Shown here piece after piece: positions 1 to 7,734 of a DNA stretch of 64,000 nucleotides. The stretch lies in assembly GCA_002439755.1 (NCBI GenBank), contig DJPH01000048.1, positions 1 to 64,000 on the forward strand. Reading direction: 5' to 3'. The position numbers and the translations under genes are program-made. Every line of letters begins with the position of its first letter. Positions within the stretch are counted from its first letter, which is position 1. The notes under the pieces were generated by a model. The model saw only the letters and a program-made list of their open reading frames with translations, was not told where the DNA came from and did no database searches. Source of the DNA: Prevotellaceae bacterium UBA6417 (GTDB lineage Bacteria; Bacteroidota; Bacteroidia; Bacteroidales; Bacteroidaceae).

Positions 1-662
1 ATGGTAACGATCTCTGCCAAGATACGGCTCACTTCCTGAGGCGTGTAGAACTCGCCAGCTTTCTTGCCAGCACCAGCGGCAAACTGGCTAATCATATATT
101 CGTAGGCATCACCGAGAATATCAATTTCTTGCGATGCTTCCACACCAAAGTCAATGTCGTCAAGGGCAAGAAGAACATTGCTCACCAATGTGTTCTTGTC
201 ATCGGCTGTCTTACCCAACTTTGGCGAAGCAAGGTCAATGTCAGAGAAAAGACCGCCAAAGTCCTCTTCGCTGTCCTGTCCGAGGGTGCTGTCCTCAATA
301 CGTTTTAATGAGCGTTCGAGCATAGGCAGAATGTTCTCTTTCTTCTTGATGCTCTCAATAACAGACGAGAACAGGAAGTTTGGCTCAATGAAATAGCCGA
401 TATTCTCCAAACATTCGGTCTTTACACCTTCCTGCAACTCTTCGACATCTTCGTCTTTCTCCATTGCCCATAATTCCTTGAACGTGACTTCATCGTCAAT
501 CAATGCGTCATTGGCAACCTTTTCTATCTTTTCAGACAGATATTTGTAGAAGATAAAGCCAAGGGTGAAATACATGAAGTCACTGGCAGACATATTGCCA
601 CGCAGTTTGTTTGCGACTTCCCAAAGTTGGTCACGGAGTTTCTGTTGTAATTCTTCGCTCAT
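1..662 (-). CDS. hsdM: Type I restriction-modification methyltransferase subunit HsdM, 5' part only
   Basis: About 220 N-terminal residues are present and the gene runs off the left edge of the window. HsdM is the adenine-specific DNA methyltransferase subunit of type I restriction-modification complexes. The visible part has the N-terminal helical HsdM domain, with the start MSEELQQKLRDQLWEVANKL and an FYKYLSEKIE stretch. Near the edge comes the family motif GEFYTPQEVSRILAEIV, which opens the SAM-binding methylase domain. The start ATG at 660-662 is the first in frame. It lies 37 nt behind the four-helix-bundle gene and downstream of hsdR on the same strand, so the three are probably co-transcribed. 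An hsdS specificity gene would be expected outside the window. The assignment is confident. Whether the remainder is intact cannot be seen. Confidence 0.93.
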   Translation of the reverse strand, partial: MSEELQQKLRDQLWEVANKLRGNMSASDFMYFTLGFIFYKYLSEKIEKVANDALIDDEVTFKELWAMEKDEDVEELQEGVKTECLENIGYFIEPNFLFSSVIESIKKKENILPMLERSLKRIEDSTLGQDSEEDFGGLFSDIDLASPKLGKTADDKNTLVSNVLLALDDIDFGVEASQEIDILGDAYEYMISQFAAGAGKKAGEFYTPQEVSRILAEIVT

Positions 663-682
663 ATTAAGGATTAAGTTATAAG

Positions 683-711
683 TCTTAGTGATTAGTGATT
701 AGTGATGATGT
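683..711. repeat. 7-nt tandem repeat, left arm of an inverted pair
   Basis: Three tandem copies of TTAGTGA occupy 685-705, and they contain the stop codon of the four-helix-bundle gene. The reverse complement, two copies of TAATCAC, lies at 1121-1134 just upstream of the same gene. The small gene is therefore bracketed by inverted copies of one short repeat, as if it and its ends had been inserted between hsdR and hsdM. This is seen directly. The insertion interpretation is inference. Confidence 0.8.
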
Positions 712-1079
712 TTTGGGACTATTTTTCCTTTGACGGTTTTTATAGAGGAGGTTAATAGTTTTATCAATTCCTCTGCATCGCTATAAGCACTGTTGAATTC
801 ATTATTATTTAAATAGTTACTTTCGTGTAATAATTCTAACCAATAAATGGTTTCACTCGTTTCTTTCTGTGATATGGACAATTTTGCCACAAAGTCGGCT
901 TCGCTTTGCCCGTAAAAAGCTTCAGCAATGTTTGCACCGATACTTGTTCCACTTCTAAGTAATTGCTTTGAAAGAACGTACTCTTTCTTTTCCTCACATA
1001 AATACTTATACAAGCGTATAACCCTTAGTGCAAAGATTTTACTTTTATCTTTTAATATACTTTGCTTCATTGTTTCCAA
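699..1079 (-). CDS. Four-helix-bundle protein (S23/IVP, TIGR02436-like)
   Basis: This 126-residue all-helical protein belongs to the family first described from intervening sequences of 23S rRNA genes, which also includes the accessory (Avd-like) proteins of diversity-generating retroelements. The recognisable core is the LLRSGTSIGANIAEAFYGQS segment near residues 41-60, followed by an ISQKETSETIYWLELL helix near residues 70-85. No enzymatic motif is visible and its role is unknown. It sits between hsdR and hsdM on the same strand, with 61 nt and 36 nt gaps, and is bracketed by inverted 7-nt repeats. Genes of this family often sit inside R-M or polysaccharide loci of Bacteroidetes. No reverse transcriptase or template repeat is present here, so a DGR role is not supported. 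Confidence 0.85.
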   Translation of the reverse strand: METMKQSILKDKSKIFALRVIRLYKYLCEEKKEYVLSKQLLRSGTSIGANIAEAFYGQSEADFVAKLSISQKETSETIYWLELLHESNYLNNNEFNSAYSDAEELIKLLTSSIKTVKGKIVPKHHH

Positions 1080-1118
1080 ATTTTTGTTTTATGATTGGTG
1101 ATGAGTGAATGCAGCACA

Positions 1119-1137
1119 CTTAATCACTAATCACTAG
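1119..1137. repeat. 7-nt tandem repeat, right arm of an inverted pair
   Basis: Two tandem copies of TAATCAC stand at 1121-1134, with a partial third. They are the reverse complement of the TTAGTGA repeats at 685-705. They fall in the 61-nt gap between the end of hsdR and the start of the four-helix-bundle gene. Confidence 0.75.
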
Positions 1138-1140
1138 CAC

Positions 1141-4002
1141 TTAATCCATAGAATAAGTTCTTATAATGAAACGCAATTTGTCAAGTATTCTTGTTAATGC
1201 TTTGCGTTTTTTGATTAAACCAAGATGTTTTTCTTTCAATGCCTCTTGTATGATTTCTGGTTGCTCCTTTTGCAAGTAGTCATATTCTGAGAGGTAATGA
1301 TTGAGAACTGAAGCATCCAAATCTTCATCCTTGGCAAGCGTATTGATGGCATTATTGCGCTCTGTCGTGATGTAGTTGTTCAACCGTTCTTCAAGGTCGC
1401 TTGTGCCGTCAGCCTTTTGCTTGCGAGCCATGAAGTTATCACGGTCATCATCCACGTTCTTTTGTATAAACCCATCAATGAGTTTTGCCTTACTACGAAG
1501 TTCGGCATCCTTAATCATGGTGTCGATGATGTGCTTACGCTTCTCGGAATAATCCTCACTGTATGGATTGAGGTCGGCAATTAACTCCAATATATAGGCA
1601 ACATTGATGATGTCGCTATGCAATAGTTCCAAGCAGAAGTCTATATCTCCCATGCCAGTAGCTGCTTCTTCACGAGGGTCTGGTTCTCCAACCATGCTGG
1701 GGTCTTCCTCTGGTACTTGGTATGTCGTTGGTTGCTCTTTGTTTTGCACGGCAAACGACTCGTAGATATCAAGATACTTGCTGCGGAAATCCATAAACTG
1801 CTGCTCTGTCATTCCGAGGTCAGGAGCATCTTCCTCAAACTCATCATACACCTGTATCTCAGCGTGCTTCTTGATGATGTCACGGAAAGCGAGAACAAAT
1901 TGTTTCTTGTCGTTCTCACTTTGCAAGTAATCTATATAATGTGGTGCAGGATAGTGTTTCAAGAAGTCTTTTGTCAGTTCTTGATAGTCCTTCTTGACAT
2001 CATCGAATGGTGGGCGCACAATGTCTTCAAGATTGTTGCTGTTGCTGAAAAGTTTGATGGACTCATCCACCTTGCTCTTCAAGTTACGGAAACAAACCAC
2101 CTTGCCGAAACGCTTCTTCTCGTTCAGTACACGGTTGGTACGGCTGAACGCTTGCAGCAATCCGTGATACTCCATATTCTTGTCCACATAGAGCGTGTTG
2201 AGTTTCTTGCTGTCGAAGCCGGTAAGGAACATTCCCACAACAAGGCAGAGATCAAGAGGCTTCATATCTGCCTTCTTTTTCTTCATGCGGAGGTTGATGT
2301 CATCATAGTACGCACGGAAGTTCTCTGTGGTGAAGCTCGTTCCATACATCTTATTATAGTCATTCATGATGGCTTGCAGTTCGTCTGCTTCGCCAATGCT
2401 TTCACTGACGTATGTTCCCGTATTCATGCCTGTCAAGTCATCGTCCTGGCTGTTGTTGGCAGCGTATGTGAATACCGCTCCAATCCTTATCTTCGGATTG
2501 AGGCTCTTGAATATCTTGTAATAACGGATAAGCATCGGTACAGACTGCACGGCAAACAATGCGTCAAACTCTCCGTCGAATGTTGACTTATTGAAATTAT
2601 TAAGGATGAATTTTGCTATCTCCGTCATGCGGTCTTGGTCGGCATTATCAACATCTTCATTGCCGTGGTAATACTCCACAAGGAAGCCAAGCACGTTTTC
2701 ATCGGCAATAGCATCCTTTATCAAATATTTATGGAGGCAGTTACCGAAGACTTCTTTAGTCGTATGTCCGTCCACTGCATTCTGGGTAAAGATAGGCGTG
2801 CCGGTAAAACCGAATATTTGCGTGTTGTCGAAGAACTTCACGATATTCTTGTGGCAATCACCGAAATGGCTTCGATGGCATTCATCAAAAATCATCACGA
2901 TGCGCAAATGGCGTATTTCCTCAATACGACTGCTATACCACTTCTTGCTGACAGCCGCATTGAGCTTTTGTAAGGTAGTGATAATAATCTTTGAATTGCT
3001 GTGCAAACGCTTCACCAGCTCGTCTGTATTGTCGGTGCTGTCAACGGCACCAGGCTCAAAAGCCTCGTATTCGGCTTGCGTCTGAGTGTCAAGGTCATGG
3101 CGGTCGACTACAAACATCACCTTATCCACGTCGTCCAACTCAGAAACAAGTTGGGCGGCTTTGAATGATGTCAATGTCTTTCCGGCACCTGTCGTATGCC
3201 AGATGTAGCCGCCTGCATTGGAGTTTTCCACACGGTCGAGAATCTTCTCCACCGCATAGAACTGATAAGGACGAAGTACCATTAGACACTTGTCACCCTC
3301 ATGCAATACAATGTACTTACCTATAATCTTGCCCAAAGTACACTTGTCGAAGAACACCGTGGCAAACTTCTCCAAATCATTGAAAGGCACATTGGCTGCG
3401 TCCGTCCAATTGAATGTGAATTTATATCCGCTATTCGGATTGTTGGCGAAATAGCGAGTGTTTACGCCATTTGATATGACAAACAACTGGATGTAATCAA
3501 ACAGTCCATGAAATGAAGTCTTATGATAGCGTTGTATCTGGTTGTATGCCTGTTTCAATTCCACACCTCTACGCTTCAGCTCTATTTGAACTAAAGGCAA
3601 GCCGTTGATGAGTATTGTTACGTCATAACGACACTTCTTTCTTCCTTCAACCGTAATCTGGTTGGAAACCTGGAACTCGTTCCGGCACCAATGGGTGTGG
3701 TTCAAGAATTCCACCCACAGGCGTTCTCCGCTTTCCAGCTCAAGAGGAAAGAGGTCACGCAGTTTCTTTGCCTTTTCAAAACGAGTGCTACCTTCAAGGT
3801 AAATAAGTATCTTTTCAAACTCAGCCTCCGTAAATTCTGTGCGACCGAGTTCTGCCAATTTCTTTTTGTTGTGTTTTTCCAACTGTTTCTTGAAATTGGC
3901 AGACAAGTTATTTTCCTCTTCAATGTGAACATATTCGTAGTTCATCTTTTGAAGAGTGGCAATAAGACCGTTTTCGAGGGCGGCTTCACTTTGTACGGGC
4001 AT
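1141..4002 (-). CDS. hsdR: Type I restriction endonuclease subunit HsdR
   Basis: HsdR is the motor and nuclease subunit of a type I restriction-modification system: it translocates DNA using ATP and cleaves away from the recognition site. This copy has 953 residues. The N-terminal nuclease domain shows the PD-(D/E)xK pattern, with D127 in RYDVTILING and E141-x-K143 in IELKRRG. Superfamily 2 helicase motifs follow: Walker A HTTGAGKT (269-276), DECH box (373-376), motif III FTGTP (399-403) and motif VI QAFSRTNR (617-624). The C-terminal third is helical, as is usual for assembly with HsdM. It is the first gene of the leftward locus and appears intact, with all key residues present. A promoter-like TATCTTTG lies about 125 nt upstream. 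Confidence 0.95.
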   Translation of the reverse strand: MPVQSEAALENGLIATLQKMNYEYVHIEEENNLSANFKKQLEKHNKKKLAELGRTEFTEAEFEKILIYLEGSTRFEKAKKLRDLFPLELESGERLWVEFLNHTHWCRNEFQVSNQITVEGRKKCRYDVTILINGLPLVQIELKRRGVELKQAYNQIQRYHKTSFHGLFDYIQLFVISNGVNTRYFANNPNSGYKFTFNWTDAANVPFNDLEKFATVFFDKCTLGKIIGKYIVLHEGDKCLMVLRPYQFYAVEKILDRVENSNAGGYIWHTTGAGKTLTSFKAAQLVSELDDVDKVMFVVDRHDLDTQTQAEYEAFEPGAVDSTDNTDELVKRLHSNSKIIITTLQKLNAAVSKKWYSSRIEEIRHLRIVMIFDECHRSHFGDCHKNIVKFFDNTQIFGFTGTPIFTQNAVDGHTTKEVFGNCLHKYLIKDAIADENVLGFLVEYYHGNEDVDNADQDRMTEIAKFILNNFNKSTFDGEFDALFAVQSVPMLIRYYKIFKSLNPKIRIGAVFTYAANNSQDDDLTGMNTGTYVSESIGEADELQAIMNDYNKMYGTSFTTENFRAYYDDINLRMKKKKADMKPLDLCLVVGMFLTGFDSKKLNTLYVDKNMEYHGLLQAFSRTNRVLNEKKRFGKVVCFRNLKSKVDESIKLFSNSNNLEDIVRPPFDDVKKDYQELTKDFLKHYPAPHYIDYLQSENDKKQFVLAFRDIIKKHAEIQVYDEFEEDAPDLGMTEQQFMDFRSKYLDIYESFAVQNKEQPTTYQVPEEDPSMVGEPDPREEAATGMGDIDFCLELLHSDIINVAYILELIADLNPYSEDYSEKRKHIIDTMIKDAELRSKAKLIDGFIQKNVDDDRDNFMARKQKADGTSDLEERLNNYITTERNNAINTLAKDEDLDASVLNHYLSEYDYLQKEQPEIIQEALKEKHLGLIKKRKALTRILDKLRFIIRTYSMD

Positions 4003-4126
4003 AAATTATTCAGTTTTAACGTTGCACATCAGAGAGCAGAATGAATCTTTTCTTCTTGGTCCACTTGTGCATCTGTGCCATAATTGGAGGAAATGTTACT
4101 CCTATCGGTTGTTGTCTTTTTATCTA

Positions 4127-4134
4127 CAAAGATA
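4127..4134 (-). promoter_or_regulatory. Probable promoter of the hsdR locus
   Basis: The minus strand reads TATCTTTG, an exact match to the Bacteroidetes -7 consensus TAnnTTTG, with a TTG about 21 nt upstream. It would give a leader of about 120 nt before hsdR. Predicted from pattern only. Confidence 0.5.
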
Positions 4135-4223
4135 ATTGATTTTATGGAGAGAATACAACGACAAGGCTGTCGTTTGCCAAAATAAGACGATTTTATGTGA
4201 TGTATGTGTTAATCGTGGCGTTT

Positions 4224-4652
4224 TTAATTGAGCGGTATGATGCAGAACTTATCGGTTTGTTCAATCCCCATAGTGATTATATTGTATTTTGTGGGAAATA
4301 TGATTTCTTTTGACGTAACTATAAAAGGTCTTGGAGTATTATATTCAAACCAATAAGATTTTCCTGTTTCCGTATTTTCCATTTTTTTAGCATAGCACCA
4401 AGGGCCAATCTCTTTACTTGTCAATTTATAATGGCCGGTTAAGTCTATTAAATCTGGATAGCAGCCAAAAGTATCAATAGGCAGATTTCTCAATGTGTCT
4501 TGTATGTGTTTGTCTAAATCCTTAAAGCATATCCGTGCAGCTATTTTGCGATTTTCAAAAGTGCAACTACTAAGAGCAGCTATTGTTGTCAACAATATAA
4601 GAATTAAATGAATCTGTTTCGTCAGATTCTTCCGGAGGCGTTTTGCAGACAT
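4224..4652 (-). CDS. Putative lipoprotein, unrecognised
   Basis: I do not recognise the family. From the preferred start at 4652 the product has 142 residues. A basic N-terminus (KRLRKNLTKQ) is followed by a hydrophobic stretch ending in LSSC, which fits a lipobox, so the mature protein should be anchored at its cysteine in the periplasm or outer membrane. A longer frame begins at 4676 but overlaps the upstream stop codon at 4655. The ATG at 4650-4652 leaves a 2-nt gap instead and puts the signal sequence at the N-terminus. It is probably translated from the same message as the preceding membrane protein gene. No catalytic motif is visible. Confidence 0.7.
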   Translation of the reverse strand: MSAKRLRKNLTKQIHLILILLTTIAALSSCTFENRKIAARICFKDLDKHIQDTLRNLPIDTFGCYPDLIDLTGHYKLTSKEIGPWCYAKKMENTETGKSYWFEYNTPRPFIVTSKEIIFPTKYNIITMGIEQTDKFCIIPLN

Positions 4653-4654
4653 CC

Positions 4655-5713
4655 TTAATCCCACCAGAAATACCATATTGTGGACCTTTTTATCAGGGAG
4701 GCAAGTGAGGTGAGATTATCTCCTTGTAGTATATCCTCGCAATATCCCAAATGTTCCTCTGCAAGTGGCATTGTATTGCCACCGACAGGCCGGGGCAAAC
4801 AATACTGTATGGTGTCACTTGAAATGCACGCAACGGCAGCGCCATATTTTTGATACCAATATTTGGCTATGGCCATGTGCTCCTCAGCATCGGGGCATTC
4901 ATTCCAGCCACCCATGGGTATATAAGCGAATACTTGCCATGGTTCTTTTACAGGTACTTCGACAAGATAGAGCAATGTCCCTTCCGAAAATTCAAAATGG
5001 TTGATGGCTGCTGTATTCTCTTCTTTACCAACGACATCATTTTCCCATTCTGTAGCATCGTATTCCTTTCTTACGCGTTCTATGCGCTCATTAAGAATCT
5101 CTTTCCCATTGTCGAGATTTGAATTTAATACCTTCGACTGCCATTCTTCGAATCTGACTTTGTCAGACCATTCTGCATGGTCACTAAGACTGTCATAGAA
5201 ACAACTGTCCACCTCTAATATAACCGGACAAAAGTTTTCCCGCTTTCCTCTTTTATAAGCATCCTGCCACAGTCGCATTATCTTATCAGGAGACACGCTT
5301 TCTATATGTGTGAGTTTGCAGCCATGAAGAAAATTTTCAACAGACATTTGGTGTAAATCTTCATCAATGCTGTCATCGCAATTTTCTACGGCTTTTATAT
5401 TGTGATGCGATATCCGATACAGTTGTACCAGCTTGATAAATCTCCAGGCGATGAATGCTCCGACAATGATGGTTGTATAATATTGTTCTCCACGTATTAT
5501 TCGTGCAATCAGGAGAGCAAGGACCAATGCAAGCAAAAATCCCCATAAGAAAAGTTGTTTGCGAAGTATCCGGCATACTCCGCGCCAGTCATTAGCCCCA
5601 ATGAGAGCGTTCAAATCGTTTCCCATTTTGTTTTCAGTCTTTTTCTTCCATTTGTATGCCAAAACGGAAACAATGACAACTACGAATACAGTGATAATTA
5701 ATGTCTGGTCCAT
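4655..5713 (-). CDS. Membrane protein of unknown function
   Basis: The 352-residue product starts MDQTLIITVFVVVIVSV, so the first membrane span is at the very N-terminus. Two more hydrophobic segments follow around residues 50-70 and 80-100, then a soluble, acidic, tryptophan-rich region of about 240 residues. I recognise no domain. A longer frame extends to 5812, but a TATCTTTG promoter box at 5743-5750 lies inside that extension, so the ATG at 5711-5713 is preferred. The gene directly precedes the putative lipoprotein gene with a 2-nt gap, and the two are likely one transcript. Confidence 0.75.
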   Translation of the reverse strand: MDQTLIITVFVVVIVSVLAYKWKKKTENKMGNDLNALIGANDWRGVCRILRKQLFLWGFLLALVLALLIARIIRGEQYYTTIIVGAFIAWRFIKLVQLYRISHHNIKAVENCDDSIDEDLHQMSVENFLHGCKLTHIESVSPDKIMRLWQDAYKRGKRENFCPVILEVDSCFYDSLSDHAEWSDKVRFEEWQSKVLNSNLDNGKEILNERIERVRKEYDATEWENDVVGKEENTAAINHFEFSEGTLLYLVEVPVKEPWQVFAYIPMGGWNECPDAEEHMAIAKYWYQKYGAAVACISSDTIQYCLPRPVGGNTMPLAEEHLGYCEDILQGDNLTSLASLIKRSTIWYFWWD

Positions 5714-5742
5714 ATACCGGTTCTTAGTACGATTATTTCTTG

Positions 5743-5750
5743 CAAAGATA
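5743..5750 (-). promoter_or_regulatory. Probable promoter of the membrane protein/lipoprotein pair
   Basis: The minus strand reads TATCTTTG, matching TAnnTTTG. It would start transcription about 20 nt before the ATG at 5713, which supports the shorter reading frame. A TTTG is present upstream but closer than the usual spacing. Confidence 0.5.
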
Positions 5751-5813
5751 GTGCTTTTGGCCGTCAAACAGCTATTCCATAGAGCCTTTTTCAGGAAAGA
5801 ATGCAAAATCAAA

Positions 5814-6235
5814 GGCTTTATTTTTGTGCTTATACCTTGTTCAATCGTGTCACTCGTTATGCACTGCTCTCACTGTTGCCACCGGTGTAGTCTGGTGTTT
5901 CGATTTATATACAATCGTTTACATATTAAACATCCCATATGCGCGTCGTTTGTGAGCTTGTTCGCTTCATGTCAATCCGGTGGGGTTCTCAGAGAGTTGA
6001 CACGCGTTCTGTTTGGCTCTTGATTCTGCGTTTCTTGCGGTATTTGTAAAATCAGTCTTGATTATTTCGCTTTTTGCCTTGTTTTATGTCATTTCCATGT
6101 TGATTTGTGTGGGTTTTCCTTGATTCGATTGGAATCGTTGTTGTTTCTGAAACAAATAAACAACAATATTTTCAGAAAACAAGTGCATAATCAGAGAGTC
6201 TGAACTACGGTTATCGTGGTTGCTTTCTGCAAGAC
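5814..6235. other. Non-coding stretch between divergent genes
   Basis: This is the left part of a 1-kb gap. Open frames here are overhangs of shadows of the neighbouring gene, with no codon character or recognisable protein. The region is T-rich on the plus strand. I see no RNA gene or clear hairpin before the repeat array that begins at 6236. Confidence 0.5.
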
Positions 6236-6345
6236 GAGTGCTTCCCGGATACTATTGAGGGACTTCTCGGATAGTATATGAGAGCTTCTCATGTTTAATA
6301 GGAGAGGCCGCCGGATAGAATCCGGGAACTTTTCAAGTTTGATTT
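6236..6345. repeat. Tandem array of a degenerate 22-bp repeat (copy 1 of the family)
   Basis: Five consecutive 22-nt units start at 6236, 6258, 6280, 6302 and 6324. Individual units begin GAGTGCTTCCCGGATACTAT, AGGGACTTCTCGGATAGTAT and GAGAGCTTCTCATGTTTAAT. The consensus is close to GAGAGCTTCCCATGTACTAT followed by two variable bases. The period is exact although the units are degenerate. The same period and consensus recur at 26465-26574. A 22-bp step is about two helical turns, so all units face the same side of the DNA. Function unknown. Confidence 0.75.
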
Positions 6346-6712
6346 TGCGATGTTAAAGTACAAGGAGCGGCCTTTTGCCCGATGCTTGTTATATGTACCG
6401 GTGTCCGGAATCGTTGTTTCTGTTCTATTTCGATGATTTTTTCAGCACAAAACGGTGCTTTTTGTTAACATTTAGAAGCTTGTTGTTTGTTGTTTTGTCA
6501 ACTTGTTTCCAAGCTCTGCATTCGCTTCAATTGTCGGCCTGATGAGCATATGGCCGGCGGAGCTGTTGCATGAAGATGGGTGGAAAACGGTTAGATTGAA
6601 TTTTGTCATGTTCAAATTGAAAGACGATGGTGTTATGCTGGATTTTATTGGAAAAAACACGGTTATAGGAACATTTATGATGGCAATATGATGTTGTGCG
6701 ATGTAAAATGGG

Positions 6713-6720
6713 TAATTTTG
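6713..6720 (+). promoter_or_regulatory. Probable promoter of the BASS-family transporter
   Basis: TAATTTTG matches TAnnTTTG and lies 28 nt before the ATG at 6749. No clear -33 TTTG is seen at the ideal spacing. Confidence 0.45.
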
Positions 6721-6748
6721 CGCCGCTTAACGAAAAGAGGCTTAGAAA

Positions 6749-7726
6749 ATGTTGAAATACTTGGTAAAAGCAAGTACATGGCTTGCAAGCTACACATCGG
6801 TATTTGTGATAGGAATTGCCGTATTTACCTTTTTCGTGCCGGGAACGTTCAAATGGGTATCCGGCAGTACACAGACAATCATTCTCGGTTTGATAATGCT
6901 GACGATGGGTCTTACGCTGACTCCGAACGATTTCAAAATATTGGCCAAACGGCCGTTTGACATATTTATAGGCGCGTGTGCGCAGTTTGTTATAATGCCT
7001 GTAGTGGCCTATGCGTTGGTTCATGCCTTTCACTTGGAGCCGGCTCTTGCCATCGGCATATTGCTGGTGGGCTGTTGCCCCGGTGGTGTTTCAAGCAACA
7101 TCATGTCGTTCTTGTGTCATGGTGATGTGGCGTTTTCTGTGGGAATGACATGCGCTTCGACCATATTGGCTCCTGTGATGACTCCATTCCTGATGCAGCT
7201 TACGGCCGGTGAGATAGTGGATGTGGACACAGTGGGAATGTTTCTCAATATTCTGATTGTAACGATTATTCCTGTGTCTGTCGGGTGCTTTCTCAATTAT
7301 ATGTGGGGCAAAAGAGAGGAGTTTGCCGTGGTGCGTTCTTTGATGCCGGGCATGAGTGTCATTTGCCTGGCGTTTATAGTTGGCGGTGTCATCAGTACGG
7401 TTCATGACGATTTGGTGGCTCGCGGTCTGTGGCTGTTTCTTTGGACTTTTGCCGTTGTGTTCTGCCACAACACGTTGGGCTATTTGCTTGGTTGGTATGC
7501 AGGACGTCTGGCCATGTTCAATACAGCCAAGAAGCGTACCATCAGTATAGAAGTGGGAATGCAGAATGCCGGTCTTGCTACAAATCTGGCAACGGTCTTT
7601 TTTGTTTCCCAGCCTTTGGCCGTATTGCCCTGCGCCATTTCGTGTGCCTGGCATTCCATTTCAGGAACGCTTCTGGCCGGCTTTTATTTGCAATATGACA
7701 AGCGCAAGGCGCGCAAGGACGCCTAA
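6749..7726 (+). CDS. Bile acid:sodium symporter (BASS) family transporter
   Basis: The 325-residue integral membrane protein has about nine or ten hydrophobic segments. Family hallmarks are MLTMGLTLTPNDFK near residue 50, LLVGCCPGGVSSNIMSFL near residues 104-121, and the C-terminal EVGMQNAGLATNLA. The last of these is part of the crossed-helix, sodium-binding core of BASS transporters. Members move organic anions such as bile acids, pantothenate or 2-oxo acids with sodium across the inner membrane. The substrate here cannot be told from sequence. The gene stands alone, divergent from 5713 and convergent with the GH10-like gene, whose stop codon lies only 8 nt away. Confidence 0.9.
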   Translation: MLKYLVKASTWLASYTSVFVIGIAVFTFFVPGTFKWVSGSTQTIILGLIMLTMGLTLTPNDFKILAKRPFDIFIGACAQFVIMPVVAYALVHAFHLEPALAIGILLVGCCPGGVSSNIMSFLCHGDVAFSVGMTCASTILAPVMTPFLMQLTAGEIVDVDTVGMFLNILIVTIIPVSVGCFLNYMWGKREEFAVVRSLMPGMSVICLAFIVGGVISTVHDDLVARGLWLFLWTFAVVFCHNTLGYLLGWYAGRLAMFNTAKKRTISIEVGMQNAGLATNLATVFFVSQPLAVLPCAISCAWHSISGTLLAGFYLQYDKRKARKDA

Positions 7727-7734
7727 TGAGCCGT

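Noticed and set aside
699..1079. Diversity-generating retroelement accessory gene
   Set aside because: The four-helix-bundle family includes Avd proteins, but no reverse transcriptase, template repeat or variable repeat is nearby.
1717..2586. 289-codon frame antisense to hsdR
   Set aside because: It is a shadow. The hsdR frame on the opposite strand carries all expected motifs.
1..5713. A larger or new defence island around the R-M genes
   Set aside because: Only the type I subunits and a four-helix-bundle gene are recognisable. The two unknown genes next to them show no nuclease, NTPase or effector motif, so a defence role is not claimed.
5559..6023. 154-codon plus-strand frame across the start of the unknown membrane protein gene
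   Set aside because: Half of it is antisense to a better-supported gene and the rest runs through a T-rich gap. The hydrophobic look comes from base composition.
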